A DNA stretch of 33,292 nucleotides from MED660 sp002691025 (lineage in GTDB: Bacteria; Myxococcota_A; UBA9160; UBA4427). Positions 8,535 to 16,869 of this stretch are shown in pieces. The notes beneath the pieces were generated by a model. The model ran no database searches, was not told the origin of the DNA, and saw only the letters and a list, made by a program, of their open reading frames with translations. Location: positions 1 through 33,292 of the forward strand of contig NHDZ02000164.1 of the NCBI GenBank assembly GCA_002170485.2, written 5' to 3'. Both the position numbers and the translations under genes were made by a program. Every line of letters starts with the position of its first letter. The first letter of the stretch is position 1.

Positions 8535-9292
8535 CCGTCGCCCAGCGGACCCAGGTAGTGGCGCCGGATTCGCCAGAGTCCGAGCAGCGCTTTGGGGAGA
8601 TCGAGAGGTCTGACTTTCGAACCCGCCACGCCGGTCCATTCGTCGAGGGGAAGTTCATAGAGGACTGAATTGATGTCGGACCACTGATTTTCACGTCCGG
8701 CGCGGATCCGTCTTGCGATCAGTTCGACNTCGAAGGTCCAGTTGGTGATGAAAGGCTCGATGAAAATACCCTGGGTNCGCTTCCCGGAGCGGAACAACTT
8801 GGCGCCGCATTGTGTGTCGTAGACCGCGAGACCCAGCGACCAGGCGGCGGCGGTGGCAAAGAAGCGCCCCACATAGTGACGGAAGGCGCTGCGCTTGATT
8901 CGCCTTCCGAGAAGTTGCACACGTGAGCCCAGAACGATCTCGACTTCAGGCTTTTTCTCCAGAATGGAACGAAGGCGTCCGATCTCGCGCAAGGGGGTAG
9001 AAAGATCGGCGTCGAGATACCCCACGAAGTCGGTGTCCTGCTCCAGCGCCTGGAGGACGCCGTGCCGGACCGCTTCGGCCTTGCCGCGGTTCTCGGGCAG
9101 GGCCAGCACATGGATCCGGCCTGGATGTTTCTCGGCCATCTGTTCCAGGAGGTGAAGGGTGCCGTCCCGACTTCCGTCATCGACGAAAAGGAAATCGGTC
9201 GCTGGATCTGACTCCAGGTGCTCGGCGAAGACCTTCGTCGGAAGACGATGGGCTTCGTCGTAACAGGGGATGACAACNGTGGTCTTCGCCAT
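8531..9292 (-). CDS. GT2 glycosyltransferase, polyprenyl-phosphate sugar synthase-like (ALG5/DPM1 type)
   Basis: A cytoplasmic GT-A enzyme of 253 residues, likely moving a sugar from a nucleotide donor to polyprenyl phosphate. Motifs: VVIPCYDE at 6-13, FVDDGSRDGT near 36-45, NRGKAEAVRHG near 68-78, and the metal-binding DAD at 94-96 in GYLDADLSTP. TQCGAKLF near 160 is the family's conserved C-terminal element. It has no membrane segments, like ALG5-type catalytic domains lacking the anchor. The ATG at 9292 heads a two-gene minus-strand unit with the GT-C protein, overlapping by ATGA, so it probably supplies that enzyme's lipid-linked donor. The sugar cannot be read from sequence. Confidence 0.85.
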   Translation of the reverse strand: MAKTXVVIPCYDEAHRLPTKVFAEHLESDPATDFLFVDDGSRDGTLHLLEQMAEKHPGRIHVLALPENRGKAEAVRHGVLQALEQDTDFVGYLDADLSTPLREIGRLRSILEKKPEVEIVLGSRVQLLGRRIKRSAFRHYVGRFFATAAAWSLGLAVYDTQCGAKLFRSGKXTQGIFIEPFITNWTFXVELIARRIRAGRENQWSDINSVLYELPLDEWTGVAGSKVRPLDLPKALLGLWRIRRHYLGPLGDG

Positions 9293-9376
9293 GANGNGGA
9301 ATTCTACCCTTGGGGCTGGAACTCTGCCTGTNGCCTCGTACTCTTCCAGGCAGTGAGTTTCGGGGGGAGGGCTCTT

Positions 9377-11113
9377 TTGAGCGAGATCGCGTCCGCTGGG
9401 GAAGAAGGAGAGTCAGGCGAGCGGACCCGTTGGGTGCGTCCCGCGGCCCTGGCGTGCGTCCTGATTGCCTATGTGTGGCTGCAATGGGCCGGTCTGGGCC
9501 ACCCCCTTTTCTGGCAGGACGAGGGTGAAACCGCCATGTTGGGCCAGCGCGTGCTCGAATACGGGTACCCCAAGGTTCACGGCGATACAGGAGTGGTGTA
9601 CGGCGTCGGCGTCCCCATGAGTGAAGCCGTGGACCCCGAGACGGACGCCTACCTGGGCAGTTTCTGGGGGCAATACTATCTCGCGGCGGTCGGTGTATCG
9701 CTGGGTGAGGGCATGGATGACCCCTATCGACGTACGGCCTGGGTTCGTGCTCCTTTCCTGCTGTGCGGTTTGATCGGTCTTGGTCTTCTGTGGTGGGCGG
9801 TGCAACCGGCTTTTTCCGGTCGGCGTGGAGCCGGTCTGGACTCGGCTCTCGTGTTCGGCGTGCTTCTCTGTCTCTCAGTGTCGTTGATGCTTCACTTGAG
9901 AGAAGCCCGTTACTACGGCCCCACCCTGGGGCTGGTCGGAGCTGCGGTGGCGCTGGAGTTCCGTGTCTGGCGCGCCGGCCATGCGAGAAGTCCGGGGAGC
10001 ACACTCGGTTTCGGGACCCTTTCTTTCGGAGTGCTCCTGTTGTTGGTGAATTTCTTCTTCCCAGCCGCCGTGGCCGTAGCGGGGTGGTGGGCTGGGGAGA
10101 GACTTTGGCGCCTGTTTCGGAATCCGGGTGAGGCCTCATCGCTTTTTCAGCGGGGGTGGCCTCTTGGACTGGTTCTCGTCTTGTGGGCTCTGGTCAGCTT
10201 CATCCTGATGCAGGCCTTCGGGCTCAGTCGAACGGCTGGGATTCTTTCTGAGCGGTGGGGTTTCGGCTTCGGTCTCTATCTCGAAAACCTTGGCCACCTG
10301 GTCTTCTTCCTGGCGCGGTATGAGTGGCTGATCCCCTGTCTGCTGGCTGAAATCGGTCTCCGGATCTGGGCGAAGCCGATCTCGTCCGGGTCGGGTCCGG
10401 AAGAGGGGCTCCTGGATACACGCCTGGCCCTCTATCGGCTGTGCCTCGTGTACGGGGCGGTGGGAGCGGCGAACCCGATTTTCTTTGAACGCTATTTCGT
10501 CCCGTTGGGTCCTATCCTGGCTTTGGTGCTGGCTCTCGATCTTGAGGTCTTACGAAGGCGCATCGCGCGGGTAGAGCCGGTTTCCGAACGCAGGAGGGGT
10601 GAGTGGGTCGCCCTGCTTTCGGTGGCGGTGGTCCTGCTGACTCTGGTCTGGATCCGGGCGCCTGAAGTGGGCGGGCGCGTGGCCGAGATCCGAGATCCGG
10701 TAGAGGGTCCGGTGGATGCCGGAGTTCTGTTCGTCTCCTCCCGGTGGGCGGACCCCTCGGACTTGACCCTGGCGACCAATTACGAGATGGAGCCCTTCAT
10801 GTTCTATCTCGGCAGTCGTGTGGTCGGCCGTTTCCATCCCGGAACGGCTGAGGAAGAGGCCGCGGAGTCGGCTGTGCGACCGGATCTCGTGATTCCCCGC
10901 ATGGCTCAGCCTCGGAGTCTGTTCGCGGTACGGCGCTACCTGCTTGATGGCGAATTCAAGAGACACGAGTTGAGCGTGGCGGATACCGGGTACAACAATA
11001 TTCCTGAACTCTATCCGGGGCGTGTTCTTTCCACGGTGCATCATTTCAAAACACAGCACGCGGGCGCTTCGGCTCCTCCTCTGGCGATCTATGAACGTCT
11101 GGATGGGCCTTGA
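9377..11113 (+). CDS. GT-C-type polytopic glycosyltransferase (GT39-like)
   Basis: A multispan membrane protein of about 578 residues. The first loop contains FWQDEGETAMLGQRVLEYGYP, with the acidic pair expected of GT-C catalytic loops, followed by around ten hydrophobic segments and a soluble tail of about 130 residues. The family would use a lipid-phosphate sugar donor on the outer face of the membrane. Start choice: the frame is open back to 9218 but that part overlaps the divergent GT2 gene. TTG at 9377 has GGGGGAGGG 5 bases upstream; GTG at 9353 is the alternative. It ends 16 bp from the convergent GT2 gene at 11130. Donor, acceptor and linkage are unknown. Confidence 0.65.
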   Translation: MSEIASAGEEGESGERTRWVRPAALACVLIAYVWLQWAGLGHPLFWQDEGETAMLGQRVLEYGYPKVHGDTGVVYGVGVPMSEAVDPETDAYLGSFWGQYYLAAVGVSLGEGMDDPYRRTAWVRAPFLLCGLIGLGLLWWAVQPAFSGRRGAGLDSALVFGVLLCLSVSLMLHLREARYYGPTLGLVGAAVALEFRVWRAGHARSPGSTLGFGTLSFGVLLLLVNFFFPAAVAVAGWWAGERLWRLFRNPGEASSLFQRGWPLGLVLVLWALVSFILMQAFGLSRTAGILSERWGFGFGLYLENLGHLVFFLARYEWLIPCLLAEIGLRIWAKPISSGSGPEEGLLDTRLALYRLCLVYGAVGAANPIFFERYFVPLGPILALVLALDLEVLRRRIARVEPVSERRRGEWVALLSVAVVLLTLVWIRAPEVGGRVAEIRDPVEGPVDAGVLFVSSRWADPSDLTLATNYEMEPFMFYLGSRVVGRFHPGTAEEEAAESAVRPDLVIPRMAQPRSLFAVRRYLLDGEFKRHELSVADTGYNNIPELYPGRVLSTVHHFKTQHAGASAPPLAIYERLDGP

Positions 11114-11129
11114 GGACTTCGTCCGATCT

Positions 11130-12098
11130 TCACCGTAGCCAGAGGTCCTGGGCCAGGCTCTTGAGCCCGTACGCACAGCGCCGGTAGCGTCCCGTTCTCC
11201 ACTCCGTATAGATCGCCGGAAGGCGTACGAAGAAGCGTTCGTCCATGGCGGAGCGGGTGCGGGAGTGCAGGATCTTTTCCTCGATGGAGGATTCGAGATC
11301 CGGCGGGATCTGGCCTTCCAGTCTGTCCCTGGCCATTTCAAAGAACCGGGCCCCCTGGCCAAAGGCGTCCTCTTCAATCTGGCGTCGCGCTTGACGGATC
11401 TGGTCGCGCCAGCCGAAGCGATGGATGCCGATCAGGTTGTCCGAGTGGAGCCGGTAGCGGATCAGTGGCTCGGGGAGGATCCCACAGCCGGAAAGGCAGG
11501 CGATGATGAAGGCGACCCATGCGTCATGCACACTCGGGAGGTCGGGGAAGGGCAACAGGACAGAGCGATAACTCGACCGGAAGGCGAGGGTATTTCCGGC
11601 GGCCACAACGTGGCGCATGAAGACATGCGGCGCTTCACCGGTCCGGACGCGGTTTTGTTCCTGCAGGTCGAAAAAAAGCGCCTGCCACAGGTCGTAGCCG
11701 AGAGGAACGAGTTCGGAATCCATCACGTTCCCGTTGCAGAAGGCCATTCCCCACTCGGGATGGTTTTCGAGGCTTCCCACCAGTCTCTCTACTTTTTCCG
11801 GAGCCCAGACGTCGTCCTGGTCGGCCAGCAGGATGATTTCGCCATCGCACAGGGAAATCGCTTTTTCGAAGTTGGCGGTGACGCCGAGTCGTTGTGGATT
11901 TTCTTCGGTCCGGATCTCGAAAGGAGCCTGGGCTCGAAACACTTCGATCTTTTCCAGTGTGTCATCCTCGGAGGCGTCGTCACAGATCACCAATTGGTCG
12001 GGCCGGCGCGATTGGGCCGCGAGGCTGGCCAACTGATCCGCGATGAAGGACCCGCCATTGCAGGTCGCCATGGCGACAGACGTGCTGGAGCGACTCAT
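11130..12098 (-). CDS. GT2 glycosyltransferase, rhamnosyltransferase-like
   Basis: A cytoplasmic GT-A glycosyltransferase of 322 residues. It has MATCNGG at 10-16, CDDASEDDT at 39-47, and ADQDDVW at 92-98, the donor/metal motif typical of the rhamnosyltransferase group that extends O-antigen-like glycans. It has no membrane segments. The chosen ATG at 12098 has a GGGGGAAGG purine run immediately upstream; an in-frame GTG at 12158 would add 20 residues lacking family similarity. It is divergent from the sulfatase-like lipoprotein gene across 155 bp that probably contain promoters for both; I could not pick a convincing -35/-10 pair. The rhamnose assignment is a family guess only. Confidence 0.8.
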   Translation of the reverse strand: MSRSSTSVAMATCNGGSFIADQLASLAAQSRRPDQLVICDDASEDDTLEKIEVFRAQAPFEIRTEENPQRLGVTANFEKAISLCDGEIILLADQDDVWAPEKVERLVGSLENHPEWGMAFCNGNVMDSELVPLGYDLWQALFFDLQEQNRVRTGEAPHVFMRHVVAAGNTLAFRSSYRSVLLPFPDLPSVHDAWVAFIIACLSGCGILPEPLIRYRLHSDNLIGIHRFGWRDQIRQARRQIEEDAFGQGARFFEMARDRLEGQIPPDLESSIEEKILHSRTRSAMDERFFVRLPAIYTEWRTGRYRRCAYGLKSLAQDLWLR

Positions 12099-12253
12099 CC
12101 TTCCCCCTGTGCCCGCTCGGAACGATTCTGGTGGGCGCTGTGCAGTGTATCGCCCCACGTCCGTGCAGGCTCCCGGCCCTGATGGCTTGCCCTACGTGGT
12201 CAAGTTATCCTCGGTCCATGGGGTGGAGCGGAATCAAGGGAGGACAGGTCCGC

Positions 12254-13642
12254 GTGAGGAGGCCGGGGGTGTTTCGGATTCTCTTTTCTGCGGTCTGGGC
12301 CGGGATGTTTCTGGCGTGCGGCCCGGGTGTCGAAGAGGTCCGGAGTCGGGACCCGAGACCCGATATCCTGCTGATTTCGCTGGATACCACTCGAGCCGAT
12401 CACCTTTCCGCCTATGGATACGAGAGGAAGACCTCGCCGGCTCTGGACCGGTTGTCCGAGGAGGGCATTCTCTTTGAGGCCGCCTACGCGCCCTCTGCCA
12501 CCACAGGTCCGAGCCACGCCACGCTCTTCACCTCGGTCTCGCCGATCTCCCATGGCATCACGAAGAACGGGCGAGAGCTGGACCTGGGTTGGAAGACCCT
12601 GGCCGAGGTACTGGGTCAGGAGGGCTATCAGACGGCGGCGGTGGTGAGTTCCTACGTGCTCTCCGCTCGTTTCGGGTATGACCGGGGCTTTGCGTCGTTC
12701 GACGAAGATTTCTCCCAGGCCGAAGTACCTGAAGGGGTGACGCTCTGGGAGGGAGATGAAGTCGAAGGCAAGTTCTACGGTCGGGCCGACGATACCGCGC
12801 GCAGGGCTCTTCAGTGGCTGGAAGACCGATCTGAACCACAGAAGCCCTTTTTCCTTTTTGTCCACTTTTTCGACGCCCATGATCCCTATGTCATACCGGA
12901 AGGCTACCAACCGCCTTTCGTACCGGGCCCCGAGGAGTCGCTCAAACGGAACCGCGTGGTCTTCATGTACGATGCGACCCTGGCCTACATGGATCAGGAG
13001 ATCGGTCGATTGCTGGATGGGCTGGTTCGCATGGGGCTGGATGAGGACACCCTGGTGGTGGTCACCGGGGATCACGGCGAGGGCTTGATGGAGCGTGGCC
13101 ACTGGCACCACGGAGTCCACATCTATGAAGAAGGGGTTCGTGTCCCTTTGATCGTGCGTTTGCCCGGGCGAAGGTCCGCCGGTCTCCGGATTCCCACTCC
13201 GGTCTCCTGGCTTGATCTCGCGCCGAGCTTGCTGGCGCTGAGTGGGATCTCTTCGCAAGAGGGCTTTCAAGGGGAGAGCCTGGCCGAGGTCATGACCGGG
13301 CAGGGGGCTCTGGATCCGACGCGATCGGTCTGGCTCTATCGTCGCCATTATGAGGGGGACGAAGAAGTGGAAGCGGGGCAAGCGGTGGGCGAAGCCTGGG
13401 GGCTTCGTCGGGGTCGTTGGAAGCTGATCTGGGCCGAGGAGGAGAATCGGCTGGAGCTCTATGATCTCGAAACCGACCCGGAGGAAAAAGTGGATCTGGC
13501 CATGGAGCGACCCGATCAGGCAGCGACCCTGAAGGCGGAGTTGGAAGTGTGGTTGGCTTCGCAGCCCCGGAGTCGAGGAGGGGATGTCCTGCTCGACGCC
13601 GAATCGCGTCGCAAGCTGCAAGCGCTGGGGTATGTCGAGTGA
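12254..13642 (+). CDS. Sulfatase-fold lipoprotein with Thr at the nucleophile position
   Basis: A member of the alkaline phosphatase/sulfatase superfamily, about 462 residues, probably exported and lipidated: a hydrophobic segment ends in FLAC. ILLISLDTTRADH holds the first metal-binding Asp, VTGDHGEG and GHWHHG hold later metal ligands, and FDAHDPY is in the middle. The nucleophile region reads TTGPSHATLFTS. Canonical sulfatases have C/S-x-P-S-R here, with the Cys or Ser converted to formylglycine; this protein has T-G-P-S-H (Thr about residue 84). Sulfate ester hydrolysis by the usual mechanism is therefore doubtful; phosphodiesterase, phosphotransferase or an alternative mechanism is possible. 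GTG at 12254 with AAGGGAGG upstream is chosen; ATG at 12218 is an alternative. First gene of a probable operon. Confidence 0.8.
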   Translation: MRRPGVFRILFSAVWAGMFLACGPGVEEVRSRDPRPDILLISLDTTRADHLSAYGYERKTSPALDRLSEEGILFEAAYAPSATTGPSHATLFTSVSPISHGITKNGRELDLGWKTLAEVLGQEGYQTAAVVSSYVLSARFGYDRGFASFDEDFSQAEVPEGVTLWEGDEVEGKFYGRADDTARRALQWLEDRSEPQKPFFLFVHFFDAHDPYVIPEGYQPPFVPGPEESLKRNRVVFMYDATLAYMDQEIGRLLDGLVRMGLDEDTLVVVTGDHGEGLMERGHWHHGVHIYEEGVRVPLIVRLPGRRSAGLRIPTPVSWLDLAPSLLALSGISSQEGFQGESLAEVMTGQGALDPTRSVWLYRRHYEGDEEVEAGQAVGEAWGLRRGRWKLIWAEEENRLELYDLETDPEEKVDLAMERPDQAATLKAELEVWLASQPRSRGGDVLLDAESRRKLQALGYVE

Positions 13643-13659
13643 GTGGGTCGGGATGGATC

Positions 13660-15054
13660 ATGCGGGGACTGTTTGTCCTGATGGGTGTGTTGGCACTCTC
13701 CGGTTGCGCGAAAGAGGAAAGCCGGCAGCCGGCCCCGGATGTACTTCTCGTGACGCTGGATACCCTGCGAAGTGATTGGATCCATGCGTACGGATTCGAG
13801 CAAGCCACAAGTCCGTCCATCGATGCCTTGGCGTCTCGCGGTGTTCTTTTCGAGAATGCGATTGCCGCCGCCAGCCTGACAGCCCCCTCGCATGCCTCGA
13901 TGATGACGGGACGCTACGTCCGCGAGCATTCGGTGGGGACGCTCAACGGGGAGTCGCGCCTGGAAGGCATTGCGACGTTGGCGGAAAGCTTTTCATTGGC
14001 CGGGTATGAGACGGCGGCCTTCATCAGCAATGTGGTCTTGCGGCGGCGTACGGGGCTCGACGTGGGTTTTGATGTCTACGATGACATGCTGGGAGAGAGT
14101 GAATCGAATCGCCCCGCCTATTTCGAGAGAAAAGCCCAGGAGACCGTCGGCGAAGCCCTGGCGTGGCTATCGGAACAGGATTCTTCCAGCCCTCTTTTCA
14201 TTTGGCTCCATCTGCAGGATCCGCATGGACCCTATCAACCACCCGAAGATTTTGAAGGCCGCATCGGGTCGGTGCCTTTGCGGATGAAGGGAGATCTCCC
14301 TGTCCTGACTCGCAATCAGGGGCAAGCCGGGATTCCCGCTTATCAGGAATTGGCCGAAGTCAGGGACCCGGCCGTCTACGCCGGTCGATACGCGGAAGAG
14401 ATCATGTACTCGGATTTCTGGCTCGGTCGCTTCATTGAGGCCTTTGAAGCACACACCGACTCTCGTTCCCCGGTGATTCTCTTGACGGCGGATCATGGTG
14501 AAAGTCTCGGTGAGCACGGGTTCTTTTTTCAGCACGGCCAATCCGTTCTTCCCGAATTGGTCCGGGTTCCTTTGATCGTGGTCGCGCCGGGGATCGAGTC
14601 GCGCCGAATCCCCGAGTTGGTCAGTCATGTGGATATTGCTCCGACGCTGCTGGACCTCGCCGGTCTTCCTGCTTTGCCCGATCCCAGTGGCTTTTCGTTG
14701 GCGCCCCTCATGGTGGGTGGGGCGAGGCCCGTTTCAAGAGAGGTGTTCTCGGACACCGAGGGCGAATCCGCCCTCTATGCGGAAGATCGACTGACGCGTG
14801 TCCTGGGTTCTGGGCTCTCGACTCGGCGTGGGGATTCCGCTGAGCCCCTGCGCTCGGAGACCCTGATTCGTCGGCCCGACGGTGCATGGCGGCCGGTCCC
14901 CACGGACGCGGCGGCTCTTGAAAGGATCTCCGCCTACCTGGAGCAGGCGGTTCCCCCGTCTCCGGTGGGGGCCATGGAACCGGAGCATATCGAGCAACTG
15001 CGGGCGTTGGGTTATCTGGACCCTGAGGCCGAGTCCGAGAACTCCGGGCCCTGA
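13660..15054 (+). CDS. Second sulfatase-fold lipoprotein (paralogue of the preceding gene)
   Basis: A 464-residue exported lipoprotein: MRGLFVLMGVLALSGC ends in a good lipobox (LSGC). It shares the superfamily layout with its neighbour: VLLVTLDTLRSDW for the first metal Asp, LTADHGESLGEHG for later ligands and LQDPHGPY in between. The nucleophile region is LTAPSHASMMTGRY, again Thr (about residue 74) with His in place of the sulfatase Arg. Substrate is unknown; a sugar sulfate or phosphate is a guess from context. The ATG at 13660 is 17 bp after the upstream stop; a GTG at 13639 overlapping that stop is also possible but lengthens the signal peptide. The pair probably arose by duplication and has diverged considerably. 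Confidence 0.8.
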   Translation: MRGLFVLMGVLALSGCAKEESRQPAPDVLLVTLDTLRSDWIHAYGFEQATSPSIDALASRGVLFENAIAAASLTAPSHASMMTGRYVREHSVGTLNGESRLEGIATLAESFSLAGYETAAFISNVVLRRRTGLDVGFDVYDDMLGESESNRPAYFERKAQETVGEALAWLSEQDSSSPLFIWLHLQDPHGPYQPPEDFEGRIGSVPLRMKGDLPVLTRNQGQAGIPAYQELAEVRDPAVYAGRYAEEIMYSDFWLGRFIEAFEAHTDSRSPVILLTADHGESLGEHGFFFQHGQSVLPELVRVPLIVVAPGIESRRIPELVSHVDIAPTLLDLAGLPALPDPSGFSLAPLMVGGARPVSREVFSDTEGESALYAEDRLTRVLGSGLSTRRGDSAEPLRSETLIRRPDGAWRPVPTDAAALERISAYLEQAVPPSPVGAMEPEHIEQLRALGYLDPEAESENSGP

Positions 15055-15132
15055 GCGACTTCTTTTGGTCTGTGCGGTCGAATTCCCGGTGCGAGTGATA
15101 CACTTTGGCTCGTGTACCGAGGTCTCTCCGTC

Positions 15133-15834
15133 ATGGCGATTGCCCCTGTCCTCGATGAAGAGGTCAAGATTCGTCATGTCGTACGACGGACGCCCCGGCC
15201 TCTGGTGGACGAAGTACTGGTGGTGGACGACGGTTCCACCGACGACTCGGCCGAGGTGGCTCGAGAAGAAGGTGCTCGCGTTCACTCCATGGGGCGGGTG
15301 GTGGGGGTCGGTGCCGCCATTCGGGCGGGTTTCGACCTGGCTCTTTCTGAAGGCTTTGATGTGGCTGTGGTCATGGCGGGCAATAACAAGGACTCGCCCG
15401 AGGAGATCCCCTTGTTGTTGGATCCCATGCTGGATCGAGACGCCGACTTCGTCCAGGGGTCCCGCTTCCTCAAGGAGAAAGCGGATTTCGGCCCCATGCC
15501 GGCGTATCGCAAGCTGGCGACACGGCTTCATCCCCAGCTTTTCTCCCTGGTTTCCGGGAAGCGCGTCACCGAGTCCACCAATGGCTTTCGCGCGATTCGG
15601 CGAAGTGTCCTGGAAGATCCCCGCATCCGGTTGCATCAGACCTGGCTTGACGGGTACGAGTTGGAACCGTACCTCTACATCAAGACGATCCGCCTGGGGT
15701 ACCGCACGGAGGAGGTTCCTGTGACCAAGGTCTATCCCCCGAAGAGCCAGGGGCAGACGAAAATGAAACCCATCACCGGGTGGTGGTCCATGTTGCGCCC
15801 GCTCGTGTACATGGGTCTGGGGCTCAGGGATTAG
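15133..15834 (+). CDS. GT2 glycosyltransferase, DPM1-like, with unusual donor motif
   Basis: A cytoplasmic GT-A enzyme of 233 residues related to polyprenyl-phosphate sugar synthases. IAPVLDEEVKI at the start matches the family's PxxNE strand, VVDDGSTDDS is at 31-40, and STNGFRAIRRSVL is the conserved C-terminal element. Where DxD is usual the protein reads MAGNNKDSPEE (AGNNKD at 82-87), so metal or donor binding may differ. ATG at 15133 is preceded by GAGG; GTG at 15112 is the alternative. It starts 78 bp after the sulfatase-like gene and ends 6 bp before the dehydrogenase gene. Together with the downstream aminotransferase and STT3-like genes this suggests it works on the same lipid-linked sugar. 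Confidence 0.8.
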   Translation: MAIAPVLDEEVKIRHVVRRTPRPLVDEVLVVDDGSTDDSAEVAREEGARVHSMGRVVGVGAAIRAGFDLALSEGFDVAVVMAGNNKDSPEEIPLLLDPMLDRDADFVQGSRFLKEKADFGPMPAYRKLATRLHPQLFSLVSGKRVTESTNGFRAIRRSVLEDPRIRLHQTWLDGYELEPYLYIKTIRLGYRTEEVPVTKVYPPKSQGQTKMKPITGWWSMLRPLVYMGLGLRD

Positions 15835-15840
15835 AATCCA

Positions 15841-16869
15841 ATGATCCGACTCGGCATCATCGGCGCGGGGCATTGGGGCCCCAATCTGATCAGCAACTTT
15901 TCAAAGAGTGGCCGGAGTGAGGTCCGCTATGTGGTGGACCTGGACCCCGAACGCCTTCGCGCTGTACGCGAGCGATTCCCCCACGTGGAAACGCCCACTG
16001 GGATCGAGCCTCTTCTTGAGGATGAGTCCCTGGACGGAGTGGTGATCTCGACCCCGACGAAGACCCACCATGAACTGGCGAAGCGTGCTCTTGCGGCCGG
16101 CAAACACGTGCTGGTCGAGAAGCCCCTGACGACCTCGTCGGAAACGAGTCGTGAACTCTGTGATCTGGCGGAGCAGATGGATCGGGTTCTGATGGTGGGC
16201 CATGTCTTCGTCTACAACGAAGCCGCCCGTGTGGTCAAAGAGCGAATCGAAGAGGGGGAACTCGGCCGGATCTACTATCTCTCCATGGTCCGGACCAATC
16301 TCGGTCCGATTCGGGTGGATGTCGATGCCGCGTGGGATCTGGCCTCTCACGATATTTCGCTGGCCAATTTCTGGTTGGACGCGGTTCCGCTGAGCGCGAC
16401 GGCCATGGGGGGCGAGTTCATCAATGCGGGAATTGCCGATGTGGTTTTTGCGACCCTCCGTTATCCGGATGATGTCCTGGTGAACCTGCATGCCTCGTGG
16501 CTCAATCCACGCAAGGCCCGTGACATCACGGTGGTGGGGCATCGGAAGATGCTGACCTTCGATGACACCGCCGTCGAAGCGCCCATCCGGATCTATGACA
16601 AACAGGTTCTGGACGATCGGAGCCATCCCGGTTTTGTGGATTCGATTTCTTCCTTCCGCATGAGTGTCAAGGAGGGGGAGGTCAGCGCGCCCTCGATCCC
16701 GCCCAACGAGCCTTTGCGAAATGAGTGTGAGCACTTTCTCGATACCATCGAAAAGGGAACCAGGCCGCTTTCGGGGGGCGCGGAAGGATTGGCTGTGGTG
16801 CGTGTGCTGGATGCCATGTCGAAATCACTGAAGCTTCGGGGTCAGGAAGTGGCCGTGGAGTCGGCATGA
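15841..16869 (+). CDS. Gfo/Idh/MocA sugar-nucleotide dehydrogenase (WlbA/WbpB-like)
   Basis: An NAD(P)-dependent oxidoreductase of 342 residues. The Rossmann motif GIIGAGHWGPN is at 5-15, the catalytic EKPL with Lys at 94, and WDLASHDI with the conserved His at 170. MVGHVFVYNEA near 118 and RIYYLSMVRTNLG near 143 resemble UDP-GlcNAc(A) 3-dehydrogenases of the WlbA/WbpB group, which make a 3-keto sugar nucleotide for amination. The stop overlaps the aminotransferase start by four bases (ATGA), exactly the pairing seen in 3-amino sugar pathways. The exact substrate is inferred; inositol or other sugar dehydrogenase activity cannot be excluded. Confidence 0.85.
   Translation: MIRLGIIGAGHWGPNLISNFSKSGRSEVRYVVDLDPERLRAVRERFPHVETPTGIEPLLEDESLDGVVISTPTKTHHELAKRALAAGKHVLVEKPLTTSSETSRELCDLAEQMDRVLMVGHVFVYNEAARVVKERIEEGELGRIYYLSMVRTNLGPIRVDVDAAWDLASHDISLANFWLDAVPLSATAMGGEFINAGIADVVFATLRYPDDVLVNLHASWLNPRKARDITVVGHRKMLTFDDTAVEAPIRIYDKQVLDDRSHPGFVDSISSFRMSVKEGEVSAPSIPPNEPLRNECEHFLDTIEKGTRPLSGGAEGLAVVRVLDAMSKSLKLRGQEVAVESA

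Noticed and set aside
9218..9376. Upstream in-frame extension of the GT-C gene at 9377
   Set aside because: Overlaps the divergent GT2 gene and encodes no membrane or family sequence.
12200..15873. Minus-strand open frames opposite the sulfatase-like and GT2 genes (12200-13621, 14734-15873)
   Set aside because: Antisense shadows of well-supported plus-strand genes; compositions are Arg/Pro/His/Gln-rich and lack motifs.
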